DNA from: Streptomyces sp. PCS3-D2
GTDB lineage: Bacteria > Actinomycetota > Actinomycetes > Streptomycetales > Streptomycetaceae
Direction: 5' to 3'
NCBI RefSeq assembly: GCF_000612545.2
Contig: NZ_CP097800.1
Coordinates: 7,184,001-7,248,000, forward strand
Length of the DNA stretch: 64,000 nucleotides
Positions 1 through 8,515 of the stretch are shown in pieces; position 1 is the first letter of the stretch; the number at the start of each line of letters is the position of its first letter. Both the position numbers and the translations under genes were made by a program. Under the pieces are notes generated by a model. That model saw only the letters and a list, made by a program, of their open reading frames with translations. It was not told where the DNA came from and searched no databases.

Positions 1-2
1 GG

Positions 3-1802
3 CGCGCCCCGCAGGCCCCGGCAGTGATCGACTCCACCCGGACCTGGACGTATCAGGACCTCGACGTCGCTGCCACGCGGGTCGCGGCAGCCCTGGGCGA
101 CCGCGTCCGGCCCGGCGACCTCGTCGGCGTCTGCCTCGACCGCTCCGCCGCCCTGGTGGTGACCGCCGTGGCCCTGGCCCGGATCGGTGCGGTCTACCTG
201 CCGCTCGGTCCCCGCCCCGGCGAACGCCGTATCCGGGCCGTCACCGAGGACCTCGACGTCGCGTGCCTCGTCGGCGACCCCGGTGCCCTGCCCCCGGAGC
301 ACCGCGGCGGGGAGCACACCCCGCTGCCGCTGCCCGTCGACGGGGTCAACGCCCCCGCCACCCCGGTGGCGGCCTTCGCCGGCCCCACGGGCGGCACCCG
401 GCCCGCCCCCGACGGCGCCCTGTACGCCGTACTCACCTCCGGTTCCACCGGCCGCCCCAAGGCAGTGGCCGTGGCCGAGTCCTCGCTCTCCGTCGCCCTG
501 GACTGGTACCGGGCCGAGACCGGCCTCGCACCGGGCGACCGCCAGTCCCTGCTCATCGGTGTCGCCTTCGACCCGCACCTGATGGAACTGTGGGCCGCCC
601 TGACCGCGGGAGCCGCCCTCGTCCCCGCCCCGGACGACACCCGCTGGGACTCGAACGTCCTCACCGACTGGTGGCGCGACACCGCCCTCACCCACGCCGT
701 GGCGGCCACCCCCACCGTCGAACCGCTGCTGGACCGGCCGTGGCCGCAAGGCCTGAAGCTGCGTCACCTCGTCGTCGGCGGAGACCGCATGCGCCGCCGC
801 CCCGGCAGCGACGTCACCGCCACCGTCCACAACGCCTACGGCCCGGCGGAGGCCACCGTCCTCACCACCGCCCACACCATGCGCGGCACCGACCCGCAGG
901 CCGGCGACCGGACCCCGCCCCCGATCGGCACCGCACTGCCCGGCGTCACCCTCGTCGTCACGGATGCCGAAGGCCGCCCCGTCGCCCGTGGCCAGGAAGG
1001 CGAACTGCGGGTCGGCGGCCACTGCCTGGCGCTCGGCTACCTCGATCCCGAACTCACCGCGGCCCGGTTCACCGCGCCCCCGAGCGATCCGGCGCTGTCC
1101 GAGGTCGACCGCGTCTACCGCACGGGCGACCGCGTACGGATGAACGCCGACGGCAGCCTGGACTTCCTCGGCCGCCTCGACGACCAGGTGAAGATCAGCG
1201 GAGTGCGGATCGAACCGGCCGAGGTGGAAGCCGCTTTCGAGCAGGACCCCCGCGTGCGCACCGCCGTCGTCACGGTGCTGCGCGACAGCTCCGGCCATGG
1301 CCGTCTCGTCGCCCATGTACGGCCCGCCGACGGCACCGGCCCGGCGCCCGGCGAGCTCCTCGACGCGGTCCGTTCCTGGCTCCCCGAGCAGGCCGTCCCC
1401 GCGGCCGTCCGGATCGTCGACGGCTTTCCGCTCGACGCCAACGGCAAGGTGGACCGCCCCGCCCTGGCGGCCCTGGCCGAGCTGGCCACCGGGGTCCCGG
1501 CCGACGCGGCGCCCGCTGCCGGGACCGCGCACGACCCGGCCGAGGCCACCGGCACCGCGACCGAGCTGCTCGTGCTGACCACCGCCCGTGAGCTCCTCGG
1601 CCGGCCCGGAGCCGGCCTCGGCCTCGGCGACAACTTCACCGATGCCGGCGGCACCTCCGTCATCGCCGCCCGACTGCTGGCCGCCGTCGAACGCGAGACC
1701 GGAGTGCGCCTGCGCGCCCCCGAACTGCTGCGCAGCACCGACCTGCGCGCCGTCGCCGCCCTCATCGACCGCCGCCGGACCCCGCACCCGGAAGGAAACT
1801 GA
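3..1802 (+). CDS. NRPS adenylation-carrier (A-PCP) protein, 5' truncated
   Basis: This is the C-terminal part of a stand-alone nonribosomal peptide synthetase module that activates an amino acid as its AMP ester and loads it on its own carrier domain. The reading frame is open to the window edge, and the bases before the GTG at 24 read RAPQAPAVID, the usual beginning of an A domain. That GTG is therefore an internal Val and the real start lies upstream. Visible A-domain motifs are LTSGSTGRPKAV (A3), NAYGPAEAT (A5), the YRTGDR-to-GVRIEPAEVE stretch (A7-A8) and NGKVDR (A10). The carrier motif is DAGGTSVIA, with Thr where most carriers have His before the phosphopantetheine Ser. Aligned by eye to GrsA, the specificity residues read about D-P-M-V-V-G-A-V-L-K, a code I do not recognise. 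The stop is one base before the next ATG, so the three NRPS genes are co-transcribed. Confidence 0.93.
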   Translation, partial: RAPQAPAVIDSTRTWTYQDLDVAATRVAAALGDRVRPGDLVGVCLDRSAALVVTAVALARIGAVYLPLGPRPGERRIRAVTEDLDVACLVGDPGALPPEHRGGEHTPLPLPVDGVNAPATPVAAFAGPTGGTRPAPDGALYAVLTSGSTGRPKAVAVAESSLSVALDWYRAETGLAPGDRQSLLIGVAFDPHLMELWAALTAGAALVPAPDDTRWDSNVLTDWWRDTALTHAVAATPTVEPLLDRPWPQGLKLRHLVVGGDRMRRRPGSDVTATVHNAYGPAEATVLTTAHTMRGTDPQAGDRTPPPIGTALPGVTLVVTDAEGRPVARGQEGELRVGGHCLALGYLDPELTAARFTAPPSDPALSEVDRVYRTGDRVRMNADGSLDFLGRLDDQVKISGVRIEPAEVEAAFEQDPRVRTAVVTVLRDSSGHGRLVAHVRPADGTGPAPGELLDAVRSWLPEQAVPAAVRIVDGFPLDANGKVDRPALAALAELATGVPADAAPAAGTAHDPAEATGTATELLVLTTARELLGRPGAGLGLGDNFTDAGGTSVIAARLLAAVERETGVRLRAPELLRSTDLRAVAALIDRRRTPHPEGN

Positions 1803-1803
1803 C

Positions 1804-3633
1804 ATGACGAAGCCCGCCATGACCCCGACCGCCGCGCAGTCCGCGACCACGCTGCCGGCCCTGGTCGCGCGGCACGCCGAGCTCACCCCCGACGCACTCG
1901 CCGTCGTGGACGGCGACACCACCCTCACCTACGGCCGCCTCCTCCAGGCCGGGCACGCCCTGGCCGCACGCCTGCGCGGACACGGAGTGACCCGCGGCGA
2001 CCGAGTGGCTCTGCTGACGACGCGTTCGTACCGCACGGTCGTCGCCCAGCTCGGCCTCTGGCTCGCCGGAGCCGCGTGCGTACCCCTCGACCCGGCGCAG
2101 CCCCGGCCGCGCACGGAGGCGGTGATCGCCGACGCGGAGGTGACGCTCACCGTCGGCGACGCGAAGCTGCTGGACGCGGCCCCCTTCCCCGGCCCTGCCC
2201 TCGCCCTGCCCGAGGAGCCGCTGACGGGCGGCCGGGCGGCCGACGGCTGCGACCCGGACGGCGCGGCGTTCATCATGTTCACCTCCGGCTCGACCGGCCG
2301 CCCCAAGGGCGTCCTCGTGCCCCACCGGGCCATCGCCGAGCTGGTCACCGAGCCCGACTACGTCACCCTCACCGGCCGCGACCGCGTCCTGTTCCACTCG
2401 CCCATGACCTTCGACGCCTCGACGTTCGAAGTCTGGGTCGCGCTCGCCAACGGCGCCGCGGTCGTCGTCTGCACCGAGCAGAGGCCCTCCCTGGAGGACC
2501 TCGCCCGGCAGGTGGAACGCCACGGCGTGACGGTGGCCTTCTTCACCACGGCCCTCTTCCACCAACTCGCCGCGCGCCGCTCCCGCGTCTTCACCCAGCT
2601 CCGGTCGGTCGTCGTGGGCGGCGAGGCAATGGCCGCCGCACAGGCCCGCGACGTGCTCACCGCCTTCCCCTGGCTGGAGCTCGTCAACGGCTACGGGCCG
2701 ACCGAGACGACCACCTTCGCGACCGCCCACCGGGTCACCGCGCAGGACTGCGACGCGCAGATACCGATCGGCAGGCCCGTCCACGGGGCCACGGCCCACG
2801 TCCTGGACCCCGCCGGACACCCGGTGGCCGACGGGGAGCGGGGCGAACTGTGGATCGGCGGGAGCAGGCTCGCGCACGGCTACACCGGCCTGCCCGAACT
2901 CACCGCCGAACGCTTCGTCGAGCACCCCGACGGCGGCGGCCGGCTCTACCGCACGGGAGACATCGCCTCCCGACGCCCCGACGGTGTCCTGCAGTTCCAC
3001 GGCCGCAACGACGACCAGGTGAAGGTCCGAGGCTTCCGCATCGAACCCGCCGAGATCGAACACGCCCTGCGCGAGCAGCCGGACGTCGACGACGCCGCCG
3101 TCACCGTCGACGGCGGCGGCACCCCCGAGGCGCGCCTCGTCGCCTTCGTCGTCGCCGCGCCCGGCCCGGTGCCCGCCGGAGCCGCCCTGCGGGAGCGCCT
3201 CACCACCGTCCTGCCGGCCCACCTGGTGCCCGACGCCGTCGCCGTGCTGGAGCGGCTTCCCCTCACCCCAGCGGGCAAGATCGACCGGCGCGCCCTCATC
3301 GGGCGCGCCCCCTGCACCGCCGACAGCGCTGCCGGCGGAGAGCCGGCGGCCCGGATGACACCGCTGGAACAGGCCGTCGCCGAGGTGTGGGGGCAGGCAC
3401 TGGGGATCGAGGTCACCCGCGCCGAGGACGAGTTCCTCCTGCTCGGCGGACACTCCCTGCTCGCCCTCGCCGTCACCGAGGACCTGCGCGAGGAACTCGG
3501 CGTGGAGATCCCCCTCGCCGACTTCTTCGCCGCACCGACCGTCGCCGCACAGGCCGCGCTGGTCGAACGCGCCCTCCTGGCCGCCCACCGCGACCTCCAC
3601 CCCGACACCCCGGAGCACAGCGATGCCCACTGA
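1804..3633 (+). CDS. NRPS adenylation-carrier (A-PCP) protein
   Basis: This is a second free-standing adenylation plus carrier protein of 609 aa. The ATG at 1804 is chosen because GGAAGG lies just upstream and the previous gene stops one base before; the frame is open further upstream but overlaps that gene. Motifs are FTSGSTGRPKGV (A3), FDASTFEVW (A4), NGYGPTETT (A5), YRTGD (A7), KVRGFRIEPAEIE (A8), AGKIDR (A10) and carrier LLGGHSLLAL. By-eye extraction of the ten pocket residues gives about D-A-F-F-V-G-G-T-F-K. This is close to the known valine code DAFWIGGTFK, so a small branched aliphatic amino acid is the best guess; it needs a proper alignment. There is no condensation domain, so the loaded residue must be used by a partner, most likely the next protein. 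The last 11 bases overlap the next gene. Confidence 0.94.
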   Translation: MTKPAMTPTAAQSATTLPALVARHAELTPDALAVVDGDTTLTYGRLLQAGHALAARLRGHGVTRGDRVALLTTRSYRTVVAQLGLWLAGAACVPLDPAQPRPRTEAVIADAEVTLTVGDAKLLDAAPFPGPALALPEEPLTGGRAADGCDPDGAAFIMFTSGSTGRPKGVLVPHRAIAELVTEPDYVTLTGRDRVLFHSPMTFDASTFEVWVALANGAAVVVCTEQRPSLEDLARQVERHGVTVAFFTTALFHQLAARRSRVFTQLRSVVVGGEAMAAAQARDVLTAFPWLELVNGYGPTETTTFATAHRVTAQDCDAQIPIGRPVHGATAHVLDPAGHPVADGERGELWIGGSRLAHGYTGLPELTAERFVEHPDGGGRLYRTGDIASRRPDGVLQFHGRNDDQVKVRGFRIEPAEIEHALREQPDVDDAAVTVDGGGTPEARLVAFVVAAPGPVPAGAALRERLTTVLPAHLVPDAVAVLERLPLTPAGKIDRRALIGRAPCTADSAAGGEPAARMTPLEQAVAEVWGQALGIEVTRAEDEFLLLGGHSLLALAVTEDLREELGVEIPLADFFAAPTVAAQAALVERALLAAHRDLHPDTPEHSDAH

Positions 3634-6600
3634 CGCCGACCCCGCGGCCCGCGACCGGCAGCAACTCCAGCGGGAACTGCTGCGCCGGGCCCGCGCCGGA
3701 ACGGCCCGGCGCACGACGGCCGACGCCGGAACCGTCGGGGGCACCGCCCCCGACAGGGCTGCCGGCGCCCCGGCCGCGGGCCGGCCCGGCCGGGCACCGC
3801 AGGCCGAGGGCGCACCCCTGTCCCGTGCCCAGCGCCGCATGTGGCTGATGGAGCGGCTGGGCGGCGCGGGCGACTCCTACCACGTACCGTTCGCCACCCG
3901 CGTGCGCGGCCCGTTCGACGCCGCCGCGTTCGCGACCGCGCTCACCTCGCTGGTGGCCCGACACACCATCCTGCGCACCCGCTACACGGAGCACGGGGGC
4001 GAGCCCCGGCAGGAGGTGCTCCCGACACCGCACACGGTCCCCGTCCGCGTGGTCGACACCGACCCGGCGCAGGCTGCGGTGCTGCTGCGGCGCGAGGCGG
4101 CCCGGCCGTTCGACCTCGCGGCGGGCGACGCCGTACGGGCGCTGGTGCTGCGCCACGGCCCGCAGGACCACACCCTGCTGCTGACGTTCCACCACATCGC
4201 CATGGACGGCGTTTCGCTGGAGACCGTCGCCGCCGAACTCGCCGTCCTCTACGCGGCGGCCACCGACGGCACCGACACCCACACGCTCACGGCGGCGCCC
4301 CAGTACGCCGACCACGCGCGCCGCGAACACGACGGCCTGCCAGGCCTGGAGGCGGACCTGAAGCGCTGGGGCGACCTGTTGGCGGACGCCGCCCCACCGA
4401 GCCTTCCCGGGCCGACGCCGGACGCGCCGGACGCGGCCGGGCGCCCCGCAGCAGCGCGCAGCCTGCCCCTCGCGCCCGCCGTGCCCGAGTCCCTGCGGGC
4501 GCTGGGCGCGCAGCGGCGGGCCACGCTCTTCGCGGTGTCCCTCACCGCGGCCTTCGCCGCGCTGCACCGGCTCACCGGCGACGACGACCTCGTCATCGGC
4601 GTGGCGGGCACCCACCGCAGCGGAACCGCCATGCGCGGCCTGGTCGGACTGTGCGTCAACACCCTGCCCGTGCGGGTGGAGGTCTCCGGCGACCTGTCCT
4701 TCGCCCAGCTGCTGCGACGCGTGAACGACGCGCTCCTCGAAGCCCAGCGCCACCGGCACATCCCCTTCGACCTGGTCCTGGAACGCCTCGGCGCCGGGGC
4801 GCGCGGCGCCGACGGGACCGCGCTGGTGCGCGTCACCTCCGACGTCCTCGGGGAGCCGACCGTGCTCCAGCTGCCGGGTACGTCCGCCGAGTACGTCGAC
4901 ATCCCCTCCGACGGCGCGAAGTTCACCCTGTCGTACGGCCTCGCCCTGGGCAGCGCCGACCGGCCCGAGGCGCTCGTCCAGTACGACGCGAACACCCTGG
5001 ACGAGGGCACGGCGCAGGCGGCCGTACAGGACTACGCGGACCTGCTCCACGCGGTGGCCGCGGACCCGGAGCGGCCCCTCGGCTCGCTGCTCCCCGCCCG
5101 CCACGGCCGCGCCCCCGGAGCCGGGGCCGTGGACGCGGACGCGGACGGGCGGAACGCCGGTTCCGCCGCACCGCGGAAGCCGGCGGCCGCCGGCCCGGAC
5201 CACGGCACGCCACGGCCCGCCGGCGGGGAGGAAGATCCGGACCCGGGTGCCGGCGCCGCTGCCCGGGACGGCTCGGCGCCGCAGGGCGACCCCCATCCGG
5301 CGGCGCAGGCCCTGCGCGCCCACCCGAAGGTCGCCGATGCCGCGGTGGTCCGGCTCCCCCACGGGCCCTCCGTGGCCTATGCCGTCCTCCACGACAGCAC
5401 CGGCCCGTCCGGTCACGAACTCCTGGGTCTGCTGCGCCGGTCGCTCGCCCCCGAGACGGTACCCGCGGCGGTCACGCTGCTCGACGCGCTGCCGCGGACG
5501 GCCGGCGGCGCGCTCGATCCCGCACGGTTGCCCGGGGCGCCGGTGCAGAGCCTCCCGCCCGGCCCCCGGGCCGAAGCGGTCCTGGAGACCTTCACCGGCG
5601 TGCTCGGCGTCCGGCCGTCGCCGGACGACGACTTCTTCGGGCTCGGCGGCCACTCCCTCAAGGCGGTGCAGCTCGCCGAACGGCTGCGCACGGACCTCGG
5701 GCTGCCGCTCACGGGCCTCGACGTGCTCCAGGCCCGTACGCCCCGGGCACTGACCGCGCTCCTCGACGAACGGGCCGCGCAGCAGAATGCGGCGAAGGCT
5801 GCGAGCCGGCCGGCCCCGCGCTCCCGGGACGCCCGCCCCGGGACGGTGCTGGTCACCGGCGCGACGGGCGGGGTGGGTGCCTTCGTGGTACGTGAACTGG
5901 TGGCCCAGGGGCGTCCGGTGCTGGCATTGGCCCGGCCCGAGTCCGCCCACCTGATCGCCACCGAGGGCGTCGACGTCGTCGAGGGCGACCTCACCGACCT
6001 GGCCGGACTGCGCGACGCCGTCGCACAGGCGGACGCCGTCGTCCACGCTGCCTGCACCTTCACCCGGCACGACGTGGACCTGGCGGCGATGGAGGCGATG
6101 GTCGGCGCCTGGCGGCGCGGACCGTTCGTCTTCGTCAGCAGCGTCGACGCCTACGGGCACCCCGGCACGGACCGGGTCGCCGAGGAGGCACCGCCCCACG
6201 AGCCGGTCAGCCCGTACGGGAAGGCCAAGCTCGACTGCGAGGCCATGGTGCTGCGTGCCGCGGGCAGCGCGGGACGCGGGGGAGCGAGCGCGGTGCGGTC
6301 GCCGATCGTCTGGGGCGCGCACGACCGGCTGCGCGAGCAACTGCGCTGGGGCGCCATCGGCTCCCTGTACCAGGCGGCCCGTCAGGGTCTGCCGATCGAA
6401 CTCCCGCGTCCCGGAACCGGCGGACACGACTGGTACGGCGCCGCCTGGGTGCATGCGGCCGCCCTGGCCCGCGCGGTGGCCGAATGCCTGGACCGCCCCG
6501 TGCACGGGATCGCCAACGCGTGCAGCGGCCACGTCTCCTGGCGTGACCTCGCCCAGGATCTCGCGGAACTTTCGGGCACCCGGCCGGCCTTCGACGAGAT

Positions 6601-6742
6601 CGGATCCGTCCCCCGCGATCTGGACCACCGCTGGCACTACGACAGCGCTCGCCTGGCCCGACCCCTGCGCCCCCGGGCCGGCGAGGACCGCCGGACGGTC
6701 CTCGCCGAGATGACCGCCGCCATGGCCGTGGGCGGCGCCTGA
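3623..6742 (+). CDS. NRPS condensation-(degenerate A)-carrier-SDR protein
   Basis: This 1039-aa protein probably joins and releases the peptide. Residues about 64-480 are a condensation domain with HHIAMDG at 190-196, matching HHxxxDG. After a Pro/Ala/Gly linker, residues about 555-640 look like only the C-terminal subdomain of an adenylation domain (ALRAHPKVADAAVV at its start). The A10 position reads TAGGALD instead of NGK(I/V)D, so the catalytic Lys is lost. A carrier domain follows (LGGHSLKAVQL, Ser near 677). Residues about 740-1039 are an NAD(P)-binding extended SDR with GATGGVG, SSVDAYG and YGKAK (Tyr near 864). That domain is shorter than usual thioester reductases and more like an epimerase/dehydratase. 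The ATG overlaps the preceding stop by 11 bases. With no adenylating core, its carrier must be loaded in trans or receive the dipeptide. Whether the SDR releases the product reductively or tailors it is open. Confidence 0.9.
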   Translation: MPTDADPAARDRQQLQRELLRRARAGTARRTTADAGTVGGTAPDRAAGAPAAGRPGRAPQAEGAPLSRAQRRMWLMERLGGAGDSYHVPFATRVRGPFDAAAFATALTSLVARHTILRTRYTEHGGEPRQEVLPTPHTVPVRVVDTDPAQAAVLLRREAARPFDLAAGDAVRALVLRHGPQDHTLLLTFHHIAMDGVSLETVAAELAVLYAAATDGTDTHTLTAAPQYADHARREHDGLPGLEADLKRWGDLLADAAPPSLPGPTPDAPDAAGRPAAARSLPLAPAVPESLRALGAQRRATLFAVSLTAAFAALHRLTGDDDLVIGVAGTHRSGTAMRGLVGLCVNTLPVRVEVSGDLSFAQLLRRVNDALLEAQRHRHIPFDLVLERLGAGARGADGTALVRVTSDVLGEPTVLQLPGTSAEYVDIPSDGAKFTLSYGLALGSADRPEALVQYDANTLDEGTAQAAVQDYADLLHAVAADPERPLGSLLPARHGRAPGAGAVDADADGRNAGSAAPRKPAAAGPDHGTPRPAGGEEDPDPGAGAAARDGSAPQGDPHPAAQALRAHPKVADAAVVRLPHGPSVAYAVLHDSTGPSGHELLGLLRRSLAPETVPAAVTLLDALPRTAGGALDPARLPGAPVQSLPPGPRAEAVLETFTGVLGVRPSPDDDFFGLGGHSLKAVQLAERLRTDLGLPLTGLDVLQARTPRALTALLDERAAQQNAAKAASRPAPRSRDARPGTVLVTGATGGVGAFVVRELVAQGRPVLALARPESAHLIATEGVDVVEGDLTDLAGLRDAVAQADAVVHAACTFTRHDVDLAAMEAMVGAWRRGPFVFVSSVDAYGHPGTDRVAEEAPPHEPVSPYGKAKLDCEAMVLRAAGSAGRGGASAVRSPIVWGAHDRLREQLRWGAIGSLYQAARQGLPIELPRPGTGGHDWYGAAWVHAAALARAVAECLDRPVHGIANACSGHVSWRDLAQDLAELSGTRPAFDEIGSVPRDLDHRWHYDSARLARPLRPRAGEDRRTVLAEMTAAMAVGGA

Positions 6743-6752
6743 CACACCTGCT

Positions 6753-6789
6753 GCCGCGCCCGGAGCCCGTACGCGGCTCCGGGCGCGGC
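6753..6789 (+). terminator. Strong hairpin after the NRPS genes
   Basis: A perfect 15-bp stem (6753-6767 with 6775-6789) encloses a 7-base loop, starting 11 bases after the NRPS stop. There is no T-tract, as is usual for Streptomyces terminators. It sits between convergent genes and can serve both strands. Confidence 0.8.
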
Positions 6790-6830
6790 GCCCGGCAGCG
6801 CGGCCCCGGCACCCTGCGGACGGCACGGTC

Positions 6831-7073
6831 CTAGCGATTGCGTCCGTGCTGCCAGAGGACGTGGACGACCCGAAGCGCCCCGAGGACTCCGCCCATCGAC
6901 GCGCCGGCCAGTACGAGGAAGTCCTCGAACCCGCCCGGCAGGTCCCACACGGCGACCGGCCCGGCGATCGCCGCAAACACGACGGCGCCGAGGAAGCAGG
7001 CGCTCAGCAGCGCGTATCCGATCTCGACCGTCATCGCGTCCCGTTCGGCCTGGCCCCGTCGTCTCGTCGTCAT
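6831..7073 (-). CDS. Small two-helix membrane protein (DUF6332-like)
   Basis: This is an 80-aa protein with an N-terminal basic segment containing QAERDAMTVEIGYAL and two hydrophobic stretches (about residues 20-42 and 52-70). It ends with a short basic tail. The ATG at 7073 is the only good start. The opening resembles the Streptomyces family DUF6332 as I remember it; no function is known for that family. It faces the NRPS genes and is probably not part of the cluster. Confidence 0.65.
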   Translation of the reverse strand: MTTRRRGQAERDAMTVEIGYALLSACFLGAVVFAAIAGPVAVWDLPGGFEDFLVLAGASMGGVLGALRVVHVLWQHGRNR

Positions 7074-7259
7074 GCTCGAAGGATCGCATGCGGTGGCCGG
7101 CGGGCGCGGCGGCAGGGGCGCACGAGAGGGGCCGCGGGGGGCCGGACGGGCGGCGGCCGGGCCCCCGGGCGGTGTCGCATCCGTGTCCGGGCGATGAGCG
7201 GAACACAGTGAACGGGCGGCGCGGGCCGTATCGGAGCGACATGTGAGAGAGGTGGTCGT

Positions 7260-8501
7260 ATGTCTTCAGCCCTGGAGGCGACGGACGCACTGGTCGTCGG
7301 GGCCGGAGTCGCCGGGCTGGCGTGCGCCCGGGATCTGGCCGCGGCCGGCGTGAGCGTACGGGTCGTGGAGGCGGGCGACGCGGTCGGCGGCCGGATGCGT
7401 TCCGACCGGATCGGTGGCTTCGTCGTCGACCGCGGGTTCCAGGTGTTCAACACCGCTTACCCCCAGGTGCGGCGCAGGTTCGACCTGAAGCGACTCCGGC
7501 TGCGGCCCTTCACACCGGGCTTCCTCGTCCACACCCCGGCGGGTCGGCTCCGCTTCAGCGACCCGACCCGCCGGCCGCGCGCGCTGCCCGGACTGCGCGC
7601 GGTCCGCACGGCCGGACCGCGCGACCTGACCGCCCTCGGCCTGCTGTCCGCCCGCGACATGCTGCTGCCCCCCGGCCGGATCAAACGGCGTCCGGACACC
7701 GCCACCCGCACCGCACTGGCCGAGGCGGGGCTCTCCGAGGAATTCGTCGAGAGGTTCCTGCGCCCCTTCCTGGCGGGGGTCTTCCTGGAGGACGAACTGG
7801 AGACCTCCGCCCGGGTGTTCCACCTGGTGTGGCGGAGCATGCTGCGCGGGACCGTGTGCCTGCCGGCCGAGGGCATCGGGGCGGTCCCGCGGGCCCTCGC
7901 GACCGGCCTGCCGGAGGGCACCGTACGGCTGGAGACCCCGGCGGCCGGGCTGACGGAGCACGGCGTCCTGACCGCCGAGGGCGCGGAGGTCCCCGCCCGC
8001 GCCGTCGTGGTCGCCACCGGCCCGGGGACGGTTCCGGCACTGCTGCCCCAGGTCGCCCTGCCCGACTACCGGATCGTGACGACGTACTACCACGTCGCCG
8101 AGCGGTCGCCCCTCGGCGAACCCACGCTGCTCGTGGACACCCGCCGCCGCTTCCTGAACACCTGCGTCCTCAGCGAGGTCGTGCCCTCCTACGCCCCGCG
8201 GGGCCGCAGTCTCGTCGCCACTTCGGTCCTCGGCAGGGACGGCCAGGGCCGCGAGCGCGAGCTCCGGGCGGCGCTCGCGGAGGCGTACGGCACGGACACC
8301 GACGGCTGGGACCTCCTCACCGTCCGCACCGTCGAGGACGCGCTGCCCGCCATGGCACCGCCCCAGGCGCTGACCCGCACCACGCGGGTGGCGCCGGGCC
8401 GGTACGTGTGCGGCGACCACCGGGCCACCGGCTCCGTCCAGGGCGCGATGGCCTCCGGCGCGCGGGCCGCCCGCGAGGTCCTGCGCGACCTGCGGCGCTG
8501 A
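7260..8501 (+). CDS. FAD-dependent oxidoreductase, amine oxidase / phytoene desaturase superfamily
   Basis: This 413-aa flavoprotein has an N-terminal Rossmann motif VVGAGVAGLACARDL, an acidic residue closing the fold (VVEAGD) and GGRMRS just after, the standard signature of the amine oxidase / protoporphyrinogen oxidase / carotenoid desaturase superfamily. A second FAD-contact region near the C terminus reads YVCGDHRATGSVQGAM. The ATG at 7260 follows GAGAGG. The substrate cannot be told from sequence. It stands alone and converges with the kinase gene only 14 bases away. It could act in the adjacent NRPS pathway, but single copies of such proteins are common in Streptomyces without a pathway link. 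Confidence 0.88.
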   Translation: MSSALEATDALVVGAGVAGLACARDLAAAGVSVRVVEAGDAVGGRMRSDRIGGFVVDRGFQVFNTAYPQVRRRFDLKRLRLRPFTPGFLVHTPAGRLRFSDPTRRPRALPGLRAVRTAGPRDLTALGLLSARDMLLPPGRIKRRPDTATRTALAEAGLSEEFVERFLRPFLAGVFLEDELETSARVFHLVWRSMLRGTVCLPAEGIGAVPRALATGLPEGTVRLETPAAGLTEHGVLTAEGAEVPARAVVVATGPGTVPALLPQVALPDYRIVTTYYHVAERSPLGEPTLLVDTRRRFLNTCVLSEVVPSYAPRGRSLVATSVLGRDGQGRERELRAALAEAYGTDTDGWDLLTVRTVEDALPAMAPPQALTRTTRVAPGRYVCGDHRATGSVQGAMASGARAAREVLRDLRR

Positions 8502-8515
8502 GGCGGACGGGGGAT

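Noticed and set aside
24-26. GTG as start of the first NRPS protein
   Set aside because: The codons before it already encode typical A-domain sequence, so the gene begins outside the window.
3473-6976. 1167-codon minus-strand open frame under the NRPS genes
   Set aside because: It lies opposite the well-supported condensation/carrier/SDR protein and has no recognisable domain.
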